Assembly (NCBI GenBank): GCA_037576215.1
Contig: JBANDB010000014.1
Location: 2,170,001 to 2,234,000 of the forward strand
Length of the DNA: 64,000 nucleotides
Reading direction: 5' to 3'
From: Armillaria gallica
Taxonomy: Eukaryota; Basidiomycota; Agaricomycetes; Agaricales; Physalacriaceae
A model generated the notes under the pieces. That model was not told the origin of the DNA and ran no database searches. It saw only the letters and a program-made list of their open reading frames with translations. How positions within the stretch are numbered: position 1 is the stretch's first letter; each line of letters begins with the position of its first letter. Shown in pieces: positions 43,370 through 56,051 of the stretch. The position numbers and the translations under genes are program-made.

Positions 43370-46123
43370 ATGGATCCACTTGATGGCTTTCCTCACGATC
43401 CTGAAATCTATCTAGCGCGTATGTGGTCGGTGAACTCCATTCCATATCAGGCGTTCGTTCCTGAGGATACCTACGCTGCCTGCGATTGCCAGCTTTTGCA
43501 CTGTCTGAACTACATGTGGGGGAGCATGCCTTCGGAATTGAAGGGGCAGAAGTGGTACCTACATGACGATGTGTACAAAGATTGGCGGGACCTCGAGAAG
43601 GCAATCCTGTGGCTCAGGGAGTATTCACAATCTGCCACTATAGACTTCCAGCTGAGAACTTGATTGTTCAGCTGGCCTGCGCCCCAGTGGTACGGTTATG
43701 CAGGCGGTGATGCCCACGACACTAGGCTATGCTGGAGGATCATGAAATCATGGGTGGCTTTCATCCTGGTTATGGCCGAAATCGCGTACAATGCAGCCTG
43801 CCAGCCGAATTTATGGGAGGAGGTGGTCTATCAGCATTTTGGTCAGCATATGACTGACCTGCTGAAAGAGACTTGGATAGCTCGTGATGGAGAGGGCTAC
43901 AACCCAGTACAAGCGAACAATGGGGACAATCGCCGACTGGAACACCTGGGTGTCTTTGTTGATGCTGATAGGTGCCTGTTTGGTCGGGCACTTCCATCGA
44001 TGATTCAGGCGCACATACCTTTGTGGATTATCTGGGGAAAGTGCCCGTTCCCTGGGCAAGCGGAGACGACCCTTGAGTCGTACAGACCAATGGAGAGAGA
44101 GGTTCGTGAGGCTGAGTCATGGACATTTGCAGCAGCGCTGCCGCCGCGAATCACATTAGGACTACGTGACATTCGGGCAGAGTCATGGCTTCATGGCGAC
44201 CACTCTGGCAGGTAAATAGAAGTGCCATCGGCATTCCAGGAGGGAGGAACTTGGGAGGCTGCACCGAGCTGGGGTGTCGACAATGATCTGCCTCCGCAGC
44301 TGATGCAGGTCGAATGGGGGGCTCCACCTCCTGACTTGCCCCCCGAACAAGGGCCAAAGATTGTCCATGAGCCCATCAAGAAGTCAGAGATACCCCATGG
44401 GCAGCACCTGCATGAGACTTGGCAGGATTTCTTTGCGCGCTGTGAGGCTAAGAACACGATTAGGTGTGAGAAAGAAAGTGAGCAGAGTCGGACGGTGTGG
44501 CTGCAAAGAGAGGAACACGCACACCAGTCCAGAATGCCAGGCTCGAAGGGTGCTCATGTGTTTGTATGGATGCGGGATGAAGACAAAGGCTATCTCGTTC
44601 GAAAGCATGTGGTGCACAGCCAAGTCAAGGACATCTGGGGTGACTATCAGGATAGTCAGCACCGATATGACGGGTTTCACAACGAATGGGACTTGAACTG
44701 GGAGTTCGACCCCAATGCACGAGACAACGGCGAGGACTATGACAACAATGCTGACCTGGCAGAGCAACTTTATGGCGATCTCAACAGTGCCCTAACGCAG
44801 CCGACCATGTCCTTAGATCGTGTGGATGAGGCTGAAGGACGGACTGGAACCAATGCAGACGAAGATCTGGACTGGGAAGAGCTAGGGCGCAGGCTTTCTG
44901 GGTGCGACACAGCTAGTTTGGTGCCGGAAAAGCTGTACTGCCGCTCTCTGGAAAGGGTGCTGTCTCAGTACCATGGCATCTGGATCCCTGCCACTCAAGA
45001 GTCAGAGCTGATGCCACTGCAAGCCAAGAAGGCGACGAACTGCCTCAGGGCTCTCTCTTGTCGAAATGCTCCCAGGAATCTGCAGGATGAGAGGGTGACC
45101 GACCAGAGTCTTGCCAACTGTCTCGATGGGCTTGTGAACCGAGGATCTTCGAAATGGTTGCCAGTGGAGTGGACCGACTTTCATTCCTCTAGCCCACACT
45201 TCTTGCCAAAGTTGCTGGTTCCTGACTTCAAGGTGGCAAAAATCACGCTGAGCTGTTTCGATGTGACTATGTACAGCATCACTCACCCCAAGGAGCCAGA
45301 CTATGAATTAATCTTGGAAAGAGCGTCTACAATAGTGTTGGGTCTCCGTGATAAGTATGCTCACACTTTGGATCAAATGACAGTGTTCCTGTGCAACTGG
45401 GGCATCAAATTGTCCACCTGCATATGAGTTCAAGGGCAACCCGAGGAGAGGATGTTCGTCAGAGCTGCTGAGTGTGTGCCTTACTGAGTCAAGGGTTTTC
45501 AGCCAAACATGGAGGATTATCAGAGCTATGTTCAATGGTGGTGGCAGCTATTTGAAAGCAATGAGATCTTTCGGGTGGCTTTGAAGCATGGTGGCTTGAT
45601 CTGGTGCCTAGCTGTGGAGATGAATCTTGAGCGATTCGAAGAAGTCGTTCTCACTGGCCCATCGAGGAGAGTCATGCAGATCGGAGGGGTACATCGCATG
45701 GCAGATGGAGACGAATTGTGGGATGAGGTGTTAACCCAAGATCAAATTGATATTATCTGTGGCGTGTACAAGGTCGAGTGGGTGGACAAGAAGAACCACC
45801 GGGGTAAGAAAGGTGAAAGCGAGCGTCGAGGGCTGTTGACAGAGGATGTATCTTGGTTTCCCAAACCCACAGTATGGAAAGGAAGTGGACTGGATGTTGG
45901 CTATTGGAGCCCGGACGACGAATCTTGGTATCTGCATCGGGTGGCTAAATATTTAGGCAGAGACTTCAAGTGCGAGAACCAGACGGAATGGAGGAAATCC
46001 CTCAAGATGTGTCGCAATGCTCCCAAGGTCTCTGAAGCCCTCGAAACGGTGTCCCACACTTTCCTCGAAAAGTATATTTTGTCTCATTGCAAGTTACTTT
46101 TCCCTCTGACCCGCCGACTGTAG
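43370..46123 (+). pseudogene. Unrecognised 917-codon intronless frame interrupted by four stops
   Basis: One reading frame from MDPLDGFPHD (43370) to the TAG at 46121, with no frameshift and no intron. It is broken only by TGA 43661, TAA 44213, TGA 45425 and TGA 45485. Recognisable blocks are HCLNYMWGSMPSELKGQKWY, a Trp-rich middle, WQDFFARCEAKN followed by basic helical sequence, HRYDGFHNEWDLNWEFD, an acidic linker, then DYQSYVQWWWQLFESNEIFR and a C-terminal WRKSLKMCRNAPKVSEALE. I have seen similar blocks in unnamed multi-copy Agaricomycete proteins (recollection, not a search). All four stops can be made from CGA or CAA by one C-to-T change. Confidence 0.75.
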
Positions 46124-46921
46124 TCACTAACCAAAGTGTAGAATTCTTGCAGGACTGATACTGATATCCGAATTTATCATGAAATGTAAGGAAATTATCA
46201 TTGATATGTATAGTGCTTACTCATGTCTCCCACAGTAAGAATGTAACATACTGGGCGGGATAATCTAGCGTAACTTTGACTTTTTGATATGAACATCCTA
46301 CAATAGGTTGACTATAGTTAAAATGTACCATACCGGGCTGAGATAATATATCGTAAATAGGCATTTTTCAGTCACGTACGTCTTAAGATCAGGGATACCA
46401 GGTAATCGGTGTCGAGGTCATGGCGGCAACATTGTCCATGCTCCCACCGTCGAGTAGCTCCAACTCCTCCTCTTCGTCGCACACCAGCGCCTCTTGGGCA
46501 TCCGCTTTGACTGCCAGAGCCTCCAATCGCACACTGCTGCAGAGAATGTACGCTGTGAACTCTCATCCAGACCTGGTACGACCTGCGACTGCACCATCAG
46601 TGCCCATCCGCCATTGAGCAGCATTCGCATGGTTCCACACAAGACAACCGCTGTCATGCTTTCTGGGTGGAGGGAGAGCAGAAAGTGGGTGTTGTCGGCA
46701 TGTGGCAGCATTTGCCTCCGTGGCATCGGTGATCCGCCAATCCTCCTCGGCACGTGGCTAAGGTCTAGGCAGGGCTGGGAAGTCGGCAATCAAAATCGTC
46801 TTTGTCATTTCCCACATCGCCATCGTTAGACGCCTCTCTCTTAACCCTACTGTACTGCAAGGTCATCGGGCAGCACTTGGACACAGTCGGTGCCTTCTCA
46901 GTTTCTCCTCCCCCTTCGACC
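46124..46921. other. Intergenic
   Basis: AT-rich to 46400. Short frames at 46420-46829 on both strands have no motif. Confidence 0.35.
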
Positions 46922-49079
46922 ATGTCATCCAAAAGCAACCTCTCCTTTGAGGAACTATCAAAAGACCCCACCCTTCTCATGTGTAATGCCCAGCCGGGCA
47001 AACGTGAGTTCCTCCCCTGATTTCAGTCTCAATGGGCTACCTAACTCGTGGCGGGCACAGCTCTTCAAGGTTGGGAAGGTCGGTGTGGTGCGGTCGTCGA
47101 CCCCCATGTATTACTCACAACATCGAACGCATCCAGAGGCTTGTTACAGCCTCCAATGGGATGGGATAGATCCATCTACTTGTGAGAAAACTATCGTTAT
47201 GGGCAAGACGACCACCTCTGTTGGCCCCAACCGTACTCGCCTTTGCGACTGCACCTCGGTTGTATTCGATTGACTTGTACTGAAACTCGATTTCAACTGC
47301 TCTATGAGGTTTCTTGCCTCAGTGACTTTGTACCATGGGATGACTCATCAGCGATATGAGGGCCCAGAACCTGGCAACGTCTGCAGTTCACCCTGTTTCG
47401 CGAGGCCTGTGCACCTATCATTCATGCCGCCGAAGATGGCACATGGGAAGAACCCCATAAGAGCTTGATTCTAACCAATGCCCATTATCTTCGCATGTTT
47501 CTGGAGCACGTCGAGGCACTACCGCTGGTATTCGAACAGCTACGACTGTGCGTCACGGAGACGCAACGACTAGCACTGGAACTGCAAGCGATCATGGATT
47601 ACTTAACCATTTATTGTCTGTGTATGGTCAGACACACCCAACGACCCAGTGAGGAGGGGTCTAGTGGCTACGACTATTTGGTCGGCGCCTTTACTATGAA
47701 TCCCACCGTTGCACTGGAATTCTGTCGAGCAGGTGTACCCGTCTGGTGCATCCATCCTCTGACCATGGCAGGCAAGCTTCGAATTGACACTGTGGAACTC
47801 GTTCAGGAACCGCTACACCTCCACATCCCTACATCCCCCTGCCACCTCAAAACTTGCCCTATCCATGTTGGCACGGCAACGGACGAAGCCAAATACAAAG
47901 CAATTGAACGTTTCACATGCTCACACCTTGACGCGCCTAATCCCTTCAACACAGTCCAACCTCCCAACCTTGTCCACCCCCAACCGGCACCCTCGTCGGT
48001 GGACCTAGCACGATACCATCCTTGTACGTTGAGACTGATCACTTAATGAAGCTCGCTGATTTATTGTCCTAGACAAACACCCAGACCTATCTCGCCATGG
48101 CAAGCAAAAACCAGCGTCGCGGCTAGCCAGAAGGGACACCCCCAAATTTGATGTGGTAGACCACCCCTTACTTCCACCTTTGATCGTAGCGTGGCGTCGA
48201 GGGTTGGAAAGCATTAACGCCGACAAGGGTCGGCCCCCTTGTTCAGCTTTTGGGTATGCCCTGCCGCGACCAGATCTATTCGTCACCATCCAAACACAGG
48301 CCAAACAGAGCATCATGGTGTCATCATGGCTCTGTCTTTGTCAAGGTCTTCTCGCACGACTGCAAGCACACTTTACCCCTGAGGTAAAGACCCATCAGTT
48401 GTGGTGGACGATCCTTCAGATGGACTGGCTTAACACTCAATCTGATTTGTCCAGTGGACGAGGTGAACAAAACTGGCGTGACCAAGCCTTGGCATTTCTC
48501 GACGGCTGCCATGAAGAGCTGACGGTCGATACTTCTGTCATCGCGGAAGGCCACTGGCACGGTAAAAGCAGCACCACTCTGAGCCATGATGACCTGCGGG
48601 AGATACTGTGGGAACTGGCAGAGACCAACTTTCGCCTGGAGTTTTCAGCCCTAGACCAGAAGCTTTCACAAAAGAGTGATGCCCGGCATTGCAAGCTTGT
48701 TGGAGAATGTTTTTCTCATGGGAGGTGGAACCTCTTGCATTGCGTCGACCTGGGGAGTGCCAACTGGGGGCTCGCGCACTCGAATTGGCTCCAGCGTGCA
48801 CCCTACATCTTCTCTATGCAGCGCTGCATGTGAGACTGGCACGGTTGTCCCATGTCCCTAACATCCGACAAGGCCAAGTATTCGGAGACTGACATTGACA
48901 ACTTACACCAAGATATCGCATCCTATTATTGCGAGACTTTTTTCATGACATTTGGGTGTGCCCCCATCCTCCCAAGGCGACTGGCTCATACGCCGTCCGT
49001 GCCTTATATCCCTGAAGCATGCCAGTGTTATCACGCACAGGAGCCTGGTCATCTCTTAGATGTCAGCCAGTGGGATTAG
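46922..49079 (+). pseudogene. Unrecognised multi-exon gene with in-frame TGA codons
   Basis: Exon 1 is 46922-47003 (MSSKSNLSFEELSKDP). A short intron (47004-47026) leads to a frame with TVGPNRTRLCDC-like sequence that meets TGA at 47271 in D*LVLKLDFNC, where Arg would be plausible. It resumes around 47350 (another TGA) with FTLFREACAPIIHAAEDG, LEHVEALPLVFEQLRL and FCRAGVPVWCIHPL to about 48022, then 48153-48833 (LSHDDLREILWELAETNFRL, FSALDQKL) and 48852-49079. The layout recalls unnamed, repeated Agaricomycete proteins. No catalytic motif was found. The first intron (about 23 nt) is too short to be convincing, so exon borders are approximate. Confidence 0.5.
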
Positions 49080-49726
49080 GGCCACTCTCAGTTTTGTCAT
49101 GGCGATCATGCATGGGTGAACAAAACAAGGACTTTATAGTCACCATCCACTCACTTGTATGCTCGTCAAATGAAATGGTACGCTTGTGCCTATATTTTAG
49201 TTTGCCACACTCAGCTCGTAGATAGTTTTGTTGTAATTACATTGGTAATCAACGATCTGCCTCTGGTAGCACCTGGCTACCCTCCTCATGGACTGGAGCA
49301 TGGACTCGTTAGTGGCACCGGTCTCACGCATGGGTTCGCGTGAGACCCAGATCGCTTCGGATATAGCAGGTAACATACATAAGCTGCACATATGAAGAAG
49401 GGCACGATAACACTCGCCAATCAGGGTCTTCCAACGATTCTACGGTTGCCTATCATCACAGCCCAGAAGTCAAGGAAGAAAGGAAGCTACGGTCGGGCTT
49501 CCCACTTCTAAACACCGGTACTGCGATGACAGTGTTTCAGCGACGCGTTGACGCAAAAATTGGGAACTCTATGCCCAAAGTTGGCAAGAAGTTCAATTGT
49601 CTTCGTGTTCTGCTTTAGCTCCAACGACCTTCCTGCACTTCTCGAGCACCCTCTGCCCGAATTCAAGCTGTTATATCTGCAACCAAACCCCCACAGGTTC
49701 CTTCTCCCTCCCCCCAAGCTGATTAC
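49080..49726. other. Intergenic
   Basis: No supportable gene. A pyrimidine-rich stretch at about 49670-49720 precedes the RING gene start at 49727. Confidence 0.35.
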
Positions 49727-50735
49727 ATGTCATCTTCGCCCATTCGTGGTCCCTCCTCTCAAGCTGGCCCCCTCTCCTCAGATGAAACCGTCGAACTCGA
49801 ACTGTTATGAGATCGGGTTGGAGAATTGCTAGAGGTGAGCCACCCTGGTTACCTGCAACTGACCAAATACTGACACTCCCCTTCTTCATGACGCATGCAG
49901 ACGGTCAACAGCTTGGAGGACGCTCTCCTTAATCAAAGAAGGCAGACGGTGGCAGTGAAGAGCCATGCAAGAACAGAGCAGGAGCGTGCTGACCAAGAGT
50001 GGGAGCGTGCTGAACAAGCAACTGAACGCGCACACAAAGCCCACGACGATGAAGGCTGGTGGCGGGTCATCTACTACCAGGTGAGGGCGGTGCACGACGC
50101 ACTCGCTCATCGAACTTACGCTTCCTACAACCGCTTCAGGAGAACTACAAGCTCCGTGCCAAAGTGGCAGATCTAGAAGATGAAAATGTCAACCTCAAGG
50201 GGGCTCTGAATCCCACGAGCTTACAGGCGGTCGCCCTTCGTGATGATCGTCAAGTGGTACGCACTTCCACTCTTTGCCAGGGAGTCAAGGACTCACCCAC
50301 ATTGTCCAACACAGAGACGAGACCAAGTTTTTGAACAACTCCGCTGCGAATTCTGTTTCTGCCCAATGACAGAGGCCTGTCTGTATGTCATAATATCATA
50401 TCCACAGTCTGCCTCCCCGTATATGAACTGACGATCCGGGCAGGATCAACTGTGGCCATACCTTCCATACACCGTGCCTCTTGCAAAAATTTCGAGCTGT
50501 GGATTCAGAGTTTTGACAGAATGGACCCCATGAAGGGACCGCGCCATTCCAGTGCCCTGTTTGCAATGCGCTGATCAAGCACCGTCCCATCTGTAACTGC
50601 CTGGTCAAACATTCAATGGCATATCTCCCCGAAGAGAGTATTGGCAGGACCGCCGACTTCGGTCTGAAAGTCGAAGGGGCATGGGTGCAGCTTTTCCCCG
50701 ATTGCCTCGGTGGTCGTCCTGGAAGCTTGGCTTGA
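49727..50735 (+). pseudogene. Coiled-coil RING-H2 protein (copy 1), two in-frame TGA
   Basis: Exons 49727-49834, 49901-50080, 50140-50253, 50315-50382 and 50444-50735 join in phase (254 codons). It starts MSSSPIRGPSSQ. Exons 2-3 form a Glu/Gln/Arg-rich coiled coil. Exons 4-5 carry a RING finger: CEFC, then INCGHTFHTPC, then CPVC, that is C3H2C3 ligands, with an intron between the second and third ligands. RING proteins are usually E3 ubiquitin ligases that bring an E2 to the substrate. TGA at 49808 and 50514 interrupt the frame where Arg (CGA) is plausible. Two related genes lie at 52.2-54.5 kb on the other strand. Confidence 0.75.
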
Positions 50736-51443
50736 GCTGGTCCTGCAAAACAAAACCATCTGAGTGGCGTACTGTGAGAGTTAGTTACATATGAAGCGCT
50801 ATGATTCACTTCGTTAGTTATGTATCCTTCACCGATCAATGATATGATTGCCTTCTTTTGTTAGGCTACCGCACTGACACTCTAAACTAAGTATCGACAA
50901 ACGTACGTACACCGACTGATTGGAACCAAGCGTCCAATGATGCTCTGTCGTGACGGATCCACAGACCACCACATATGGTACTCTCACGTTCATGTTCTTG
51001 TGGTCTTGCCACGTCATATACAGATCACTCGTCTGGTTATTCCGCACAGTCACCAGCATTCACAAAGGACTACTTCATTCTCACCATAGGTGTATGATTT
51101 CACGCCTATCTACTAGAGATCCTCAGACACAAGGTATTATCGTTACAGCCTCCCGAGCGAGCACAGCAAGAGGGAAGTCATTGACAGAACTGATGCAATG
51201 AGGCTTTGACTACTTATCAATATCCAATAGGTAACCTAAATCTTGGTGGGACCCCAGTACGTCACGCAGAGCGGCATCATGGGCTCGAGGCCTACGAGCA
51301 AGCTGGGTTTGAAAAGGTCTTCGTTACCATCCTTCTCATTGTCCCGTTTTTCAGACTGTACCATGCCCTCTCACTAAACCCCTCTGTCCGCCAACAGCCT
51401 TGCACGACATGACCGGCCCAGGCTGCTGTAATTTAGTATTCCC
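50736..51443. other. Intergenic
   Basis: Short frames without motifs (for example 51206-51412 plus). Nothing else is supportable. Confidence 0.35.
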
Positions 51444-51948
51444 ATGCGCAGAGTGTGCGCAATTCTTATATCAGTATGTGATTGTTGTGCCAATCTCCCA
51501 CATGACGAGCTCATGACTCGCCAGAGGCTCCTCGCCTGCACCAAACATCCCTATCGGGCTGCTGCCCCCACCACAGCACCCACCCTTGCACCCATACCCC
51601 TCAGCGCCTCTGTCTCTGCCCATACCAGCGCAAACATGGCATCGACCAACCAACCTCGACATCACCATCATCGACCAGCTTCTCGAAGACTGCATGGCCA
51701 TGCTGTCATTGCAGTTGCGACTGTTTCTGGAGGCGTATGAACATGTCCCTCAATATACATCTTCGGTTCCAAATCTGCAGTCTGCCATTTTGCAGCTAGT
51801 CCGGATTTTGCGGGTTTTTTGCCAACTAGTGGAGCTGGTGGATGAGAGCTACGTGGAACAGTGGGACCATAGCTTGGCGCCTGATCGGGAGGTTCCTTGC
51901 TGGATGAGCTACGTTGCACGCGCAGAAAGGGTGGTCCGGTCGATTTAA
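51444..51948 (+). CDS. Hypothetical protein, possibly two exons
   Basis: Two overlapping plus frames (51444-51740 and 51586-51948). The first is Ala/Pro/Thr-rich. The second has a helical C-terminal part (LQSAILQLVRILRVFCQLVE) and ends WMSYVARAERVVRSI. A splice between them around 51600-51690 would make one protein, but I could not fix the sites. No known domain. Confidence 0.3.
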
Positions 51949-52206
51949 CACCAAATATACATTGATTTTCCGCTGACGGTATCTATCGCCATCGCCATTG
52001 GTGAGGGACCCGAGAGGCTCGGTCTCTCCATGTTTGAACCCACGCAAACCAAACCCAAACTCTAAGAAGGCGAACATAGTCGTCTGTTTACAATATTCCC
52101 TTGAACATACCACACACACTCACGACGATGTGCCATATTCCCTCGAATCTCGCGATATCACAATCTTGTTAGATTCATCAGTTCTTGTTTATGTCGCCTA
52201 ACTACA

Positions 52207-53174
52207 CTACACAGCAACAATTGGCTCAAAGACCTTCCAGCTGCTATTGTCTTCGTAGCCAACCTTTTTGGCAGCCTCCTTACAAAAGATCCGGTCATTC
52301 TCATTCAATCTCGGTAATTCTCGCATGGCTCCCTCGATTGTATATGCTCGAACTGGACAGTGCACAGACGCGACTCCGCATCGTACACAGGACAACGTCT
52401 GGCCTGGACTCTCCTTACATTTTTTCCACCATTCATAGGTACAGCCCGCACACGTAGTATGGCCACAGGGAATGTTCCTTCACATACAGACAGTCAGTCA
52501 GTTGTCCCAGATAGTGTAGAGAGCACGGTCGGATACATACATTACTGCATCCCAAAGCAAGCGAAAGCACATGTTACACATCAATTCGACCTCAACAGCA
52601 CACCAGTCCTGAGTTTCTCATGAGTACCCTGTTCCCCCAGTCAATGCCAGAGCCTACTCACCCATCGTAAGGCTGCCCAAAGGCGCTCAGCCTGCGTGGT
52701 ACTGCACACTGCGCAACCCAGTGCCTCACAAGAGGCGGTCTCTGCACACCAGCGCCCTTCACATACCTGGCAACATCCATCAGAGAAAGGACAGTATACC
52801 TGTAGCCCTATAGCGCACCTGCTTCGAGTACCGCTCTTTGAGCGCAAGCTCATCCACCAAGTTGAGAACCTCACCAGCCAGGCAACGACGATCGGCTCAG
52901 ACCATAGAGAGCAACTGAGGGCAAACGAGATTGGTCAGCATACCTACAAGCAGTAGACCATGACGGCCCTGGACGTACTTGGTTGTTGACGCTAGCAAAA
53001 TCCTTGACCTCCTTCAGGAGAGCCTGGAGGTCGCCTGTTAAGTTTTGAACAGTCCCCTTCCCCACCTTCTTGACGAGGCAAGTAGTCACCTAAGCGAGCA
53101 AGGCTCAGTGACCTCCAATGTAGATTAAACAGGTGAGATCGGCTTACCTTCTCTATTTTCGCCGTGGAAGCCAT
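52207..53174 (-). pseudogene. Coiled-coil RING-HC protein (copy 2), one in-frame TGA
   Basis: Exons 53174-53148, 53089-52979, 52914-52819, 52766-52662, 52608-52541 and 52477-52207 are all in phase, 226 codons including stops. It starts MASTAKIEKV. A helical region (GDLQALLKEVKDF, LNLVDELALKERY) precedes a RING of C3HC4 type: CNMC, then CGHTTCAGC, then CVRC. An intron splits the RING between the second and third ligands in the same phase as in copy 1. TGA at 52897-52899 falls in the coiled coil (LLSMV*ADRR). With one stop it is either a young pseudogene or a read-through/assembly case. Predicted E3 ligase function is inferred from the RING only. Confidence 0.75.
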
Positions 53175-53710
53175 GATGATGTCTGAGCTGCAAGAAGTTC
53201 CTCAGTTTCGCACACCTTATAAGCATGCTCATCTGGAAAGGTGAACATTGGGACCCGACGAAGCAATACCCCCTGTGTGTGGTTCAGGTTGCGACCTCGT
53301 TGGCATTTCAACGGTTGGACACAGTACCCCATGCTTTGCCATGGCATACCACTGGTCAGGCACACCCGAACGTCATGACAATATCCTGTAGAGCAAATGG
53401 AAGGGTAAATGGTCCCAAACTCGGAGCGAGTTCATTGGTAATTCGATCCTCACCAGCATGAAACATCCGATCTTATATCCAGGTCGCGCCACATCGATCA
53501 TAGTGTTGAGATAGCCTGGCCATCACATCTGATACGCCATTGAGCAATGACGCGAAGACTTCCAAAATACATTAATCCAGAGATCCGTTGGAAGTAAGTA
53601 GACAACGAATATGATTCAGACTTTTCACGATTGGGGTAAGGAAGCATCAAGTGTACGGATGGAGCCATTGATAATCGAACACCAAGCAAAGCTCCTTACT
53701 ATTCTCCAAC

Positions 53711-54516
53711 CTACACCAACATTGCAGACTCCTCCTCTTCACGGAAGAACTCCATCAACACCTTGTCACTCATCACAAACTTTCCATGTCTCACTGAAGG
53801 AGACTGGAGGCTCGTGACAGCCGTAGCCACTGTGCTCAGGATGGGCAGGGGTTTGGGATGTTCTGTCACCCAGCCATGGCAAACAGGGCAAGTCCACTCC
53901 GAAGTCGTAGCAGGATGAAAGAGAAACCAGTTGAAATGCGGTTTGTCCTTTTGTTGAGAGAGGGCTTTGTGTGCACAAGCGACACATATGACGTCCCCGC
54001 AGTCAACAAATCTGACGAGAGTTTAGCTCAGAACGCAATGCACTACAGTAATGAGTAACATACATCACAGCAGCCCACATGAGGGTGCGACACATCTTAC
54101 ACTTGCCAGCATCGGCGAGTCCTGCCAAGCCCTGAGGAACAATAGGTCAGGACAGAGCCATGGATAGCAAATGGTGGCACTTCACCTCGTGGTACTCAGC
54201 ATGCTCTGGTCCTAAATCATCGTCCACATCCTTCCGCACGGCTCGAGCGAGTCGATCCTTGACGTCGTCTAATGCTCCCTGTAACTGAGCAATGCGTACC
54301 AATGCAGCCTGTCGGTTCTCCTCCAACTAGCCATGCAAAAGATCAGCCTACACAAGCCCTCCCTGCGTGTACAATAGAAAAGGGACATACCTCATTAGAC
54401 CGGTGACGAGCCTGCACGAGATCGTTGTTGAGCTCCTCACGCTCCCCTGCCCATACGATCTTGAGCAAGTGGATTTTCTCCAAAACATCGACCGGCTCGC
54501 TGCTCACGGTGGTCAT
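53711..54516 (-). CDS. Coiled-coil RING-like protein (copy 3), intact
   Basis: Exons 54516-54391, 54326-54186, 54122-54064 and 54011-53711 give 208 aa with no internal stop. It starts MTTVSSEPVDVLEK. Exons 1-2 form a coiled coil (REELNNDLVQARHRSNE, LVRIAQLQGALDDVKDRL). The RING-like domain has CKMC, then DCGDVICVAC, then CPVC. The usual His of the Cys-Gly-His position is Asp here, so one zinc ligand is changed. The RING is split by an intron at the same place and phase as in copies 1 and 2. It is the only undamaged member of the trio. Confidence 0.75.
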
Positions 54517-54996
54517 GGCTGAGGATGCTATGTTGAGTTGGATGTCACTGTGTTGGGCGACATGTGGAGCTATGGTGACAGACAGACCAATACATGTGTA
54601 GTCGAGAAGGTCAGGAGAGTAAGCCATAGTCATGGTAGGGAACAACTTGTCGCATCGTCCCCTTTGAGCGGAATTTCCTGGTCCAGCTGGATGCCTGGAT
54701 GCTATCCCAACTTGGGCGAGATGGTCCTTCAGGGTGCCGATTTGTATGGAGATGAGGGGGAGCCGCTGACAATGTCCAAGCGGTGTAGGCTGGTGACATG
54801 ACTGTCCAGCCCAGGGTCGCCCGTCACAACGTGGAGGAGACAAATGTGGAGACTCGACTTCATTTCATCTGTTGAACCGTGTTTGGCAATCGAATGTGAT
54901 GACATCATCGGACTGACTCAGATTGTCAGTAAGAAAATATTAAGTAAATATTCTAATTGAATTTATTGTAAGGGATTCCCCTGCTGTTCAAGGGTA
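54517..54996. other. Intergenic between copy 3 and the 54997 gene
   Basis: Overlapping frames at 54538-54843 run through the upstream region of copy 3 and have no motif. AT-rich at 54930-54970. Confidence 0.35.
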
Positions 54997-55730
54997 TTAT
55001 TCATATTCACGCAACCGTATCAAAGTTGGAGCGAGCGTCTTCAAAAGACCACTCACTTCAGGCTTGGAGAGGAAATAATCAGTGAGATTGGGCGCGTTGT
55101 TTGTCGTAGTTGATCCACACCCTTCTGAACGTATAGGAACCTGCTCTAGGACACCGTCAGATGGTGTCTGTACTTCGCAGTCTCATAAGCCTGTCTGAGT
55201 CTCAGTCAGCTACATCATGCCCACGGACAAATGACCACCCACCTCTCCTTGGTCAAACGTAGTCATCGGACTGGAAACTCTTGGAGAGTTGTACATGCCT
55301 GGGTTGTTCTTCCCTTTGGAGTGTGACTCGACCAACAGCTTTGCCGTCCCGTTGTCTGCCTGCGCCTCTGGTACCCACTGCACTTTGCATACCCAGTCGA
55401 AGAGATCGTGGGAGGTTGCCTTGTATACCGCCCTCCATTCACCTTGTGACTGTGAGATGTGGTGGGGTCGGAGGAGAAATGGCTACCTGACACATACCAA
55501 CCCTGCCCAATTTTCGATTGAATCTGTCTTGCGCTTCCTTGGCCGCTCGTTCTTTCTCTGCGAGTACCAACTCTTCCCAATCGGAATCACAGTACAGATC
55601 GAAGACACCCTCAACTGCAATCAAAAGTCATCAGGCAAGAGTCCAGGAGACAAAAGTGAGGGTGTGCACCTTTCATGGTGGTGTGTACGGTCAATGTCAA
55701 ACCAGATCCAATCGGATGATCAGGCAACAT
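54997..55730 (-). CDS. Hypothetical protein, 4 exons, intact
   Basis: Exons 55730-55670, 55614-55498, 55442-55243 and 55167-54997 join in phase into 182 aa. It starts MLPDHPIGSG. Exon 2 has a charged helix (LVLAEKERAAKEAQDRFNRK), exon 3 reads GEWRAVYKATSHDLFDWVCK, and the C-terminus is LTDYFLSKPEVSGLLKTLAP and ends REYE. No known domain. It lies next to the RING genes on the same strand and is not damaged, so it may be a functional member of the accessory cluster. Confidence 0.6.
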
Positions 55731-56051
55731 GTGCAACGTGCAACTGATTGCAAGTCATGTGTTCGCGATCGCAGATAGGTCCCGTGGAATAGGGCTGGTT
55801 GCTTGCCGATATCACGGCAAGTCCTCAAATCCAATTTGGAAGCTTTCTCGGATTTCCCCGTGGCTGTTGTCTTACTCTACTAATTGCTCGTTCACGTATA
55901 TGTTATAGCGTGTCAGAAATGACCGTCTCACCCTGGTTGGACAAATGTCGCCAGGCTGCATGCCTCTCGTTGATTTCGTGTGTCAGAATGGACCTCGGTC
56001 CTGGTTAAACTTGTGCCACGTGGAAAAATCTTCCTTCCTAGCATCCTCAGT

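Noticed and set aside
38753..49079. KDZ/Kyakuja-type transposase with its cysteine clusters
   Set aside because: CxxC motifs at 38.75-39.1 kb made me consider it, but none of the conserved transposase blocks that I know were found.
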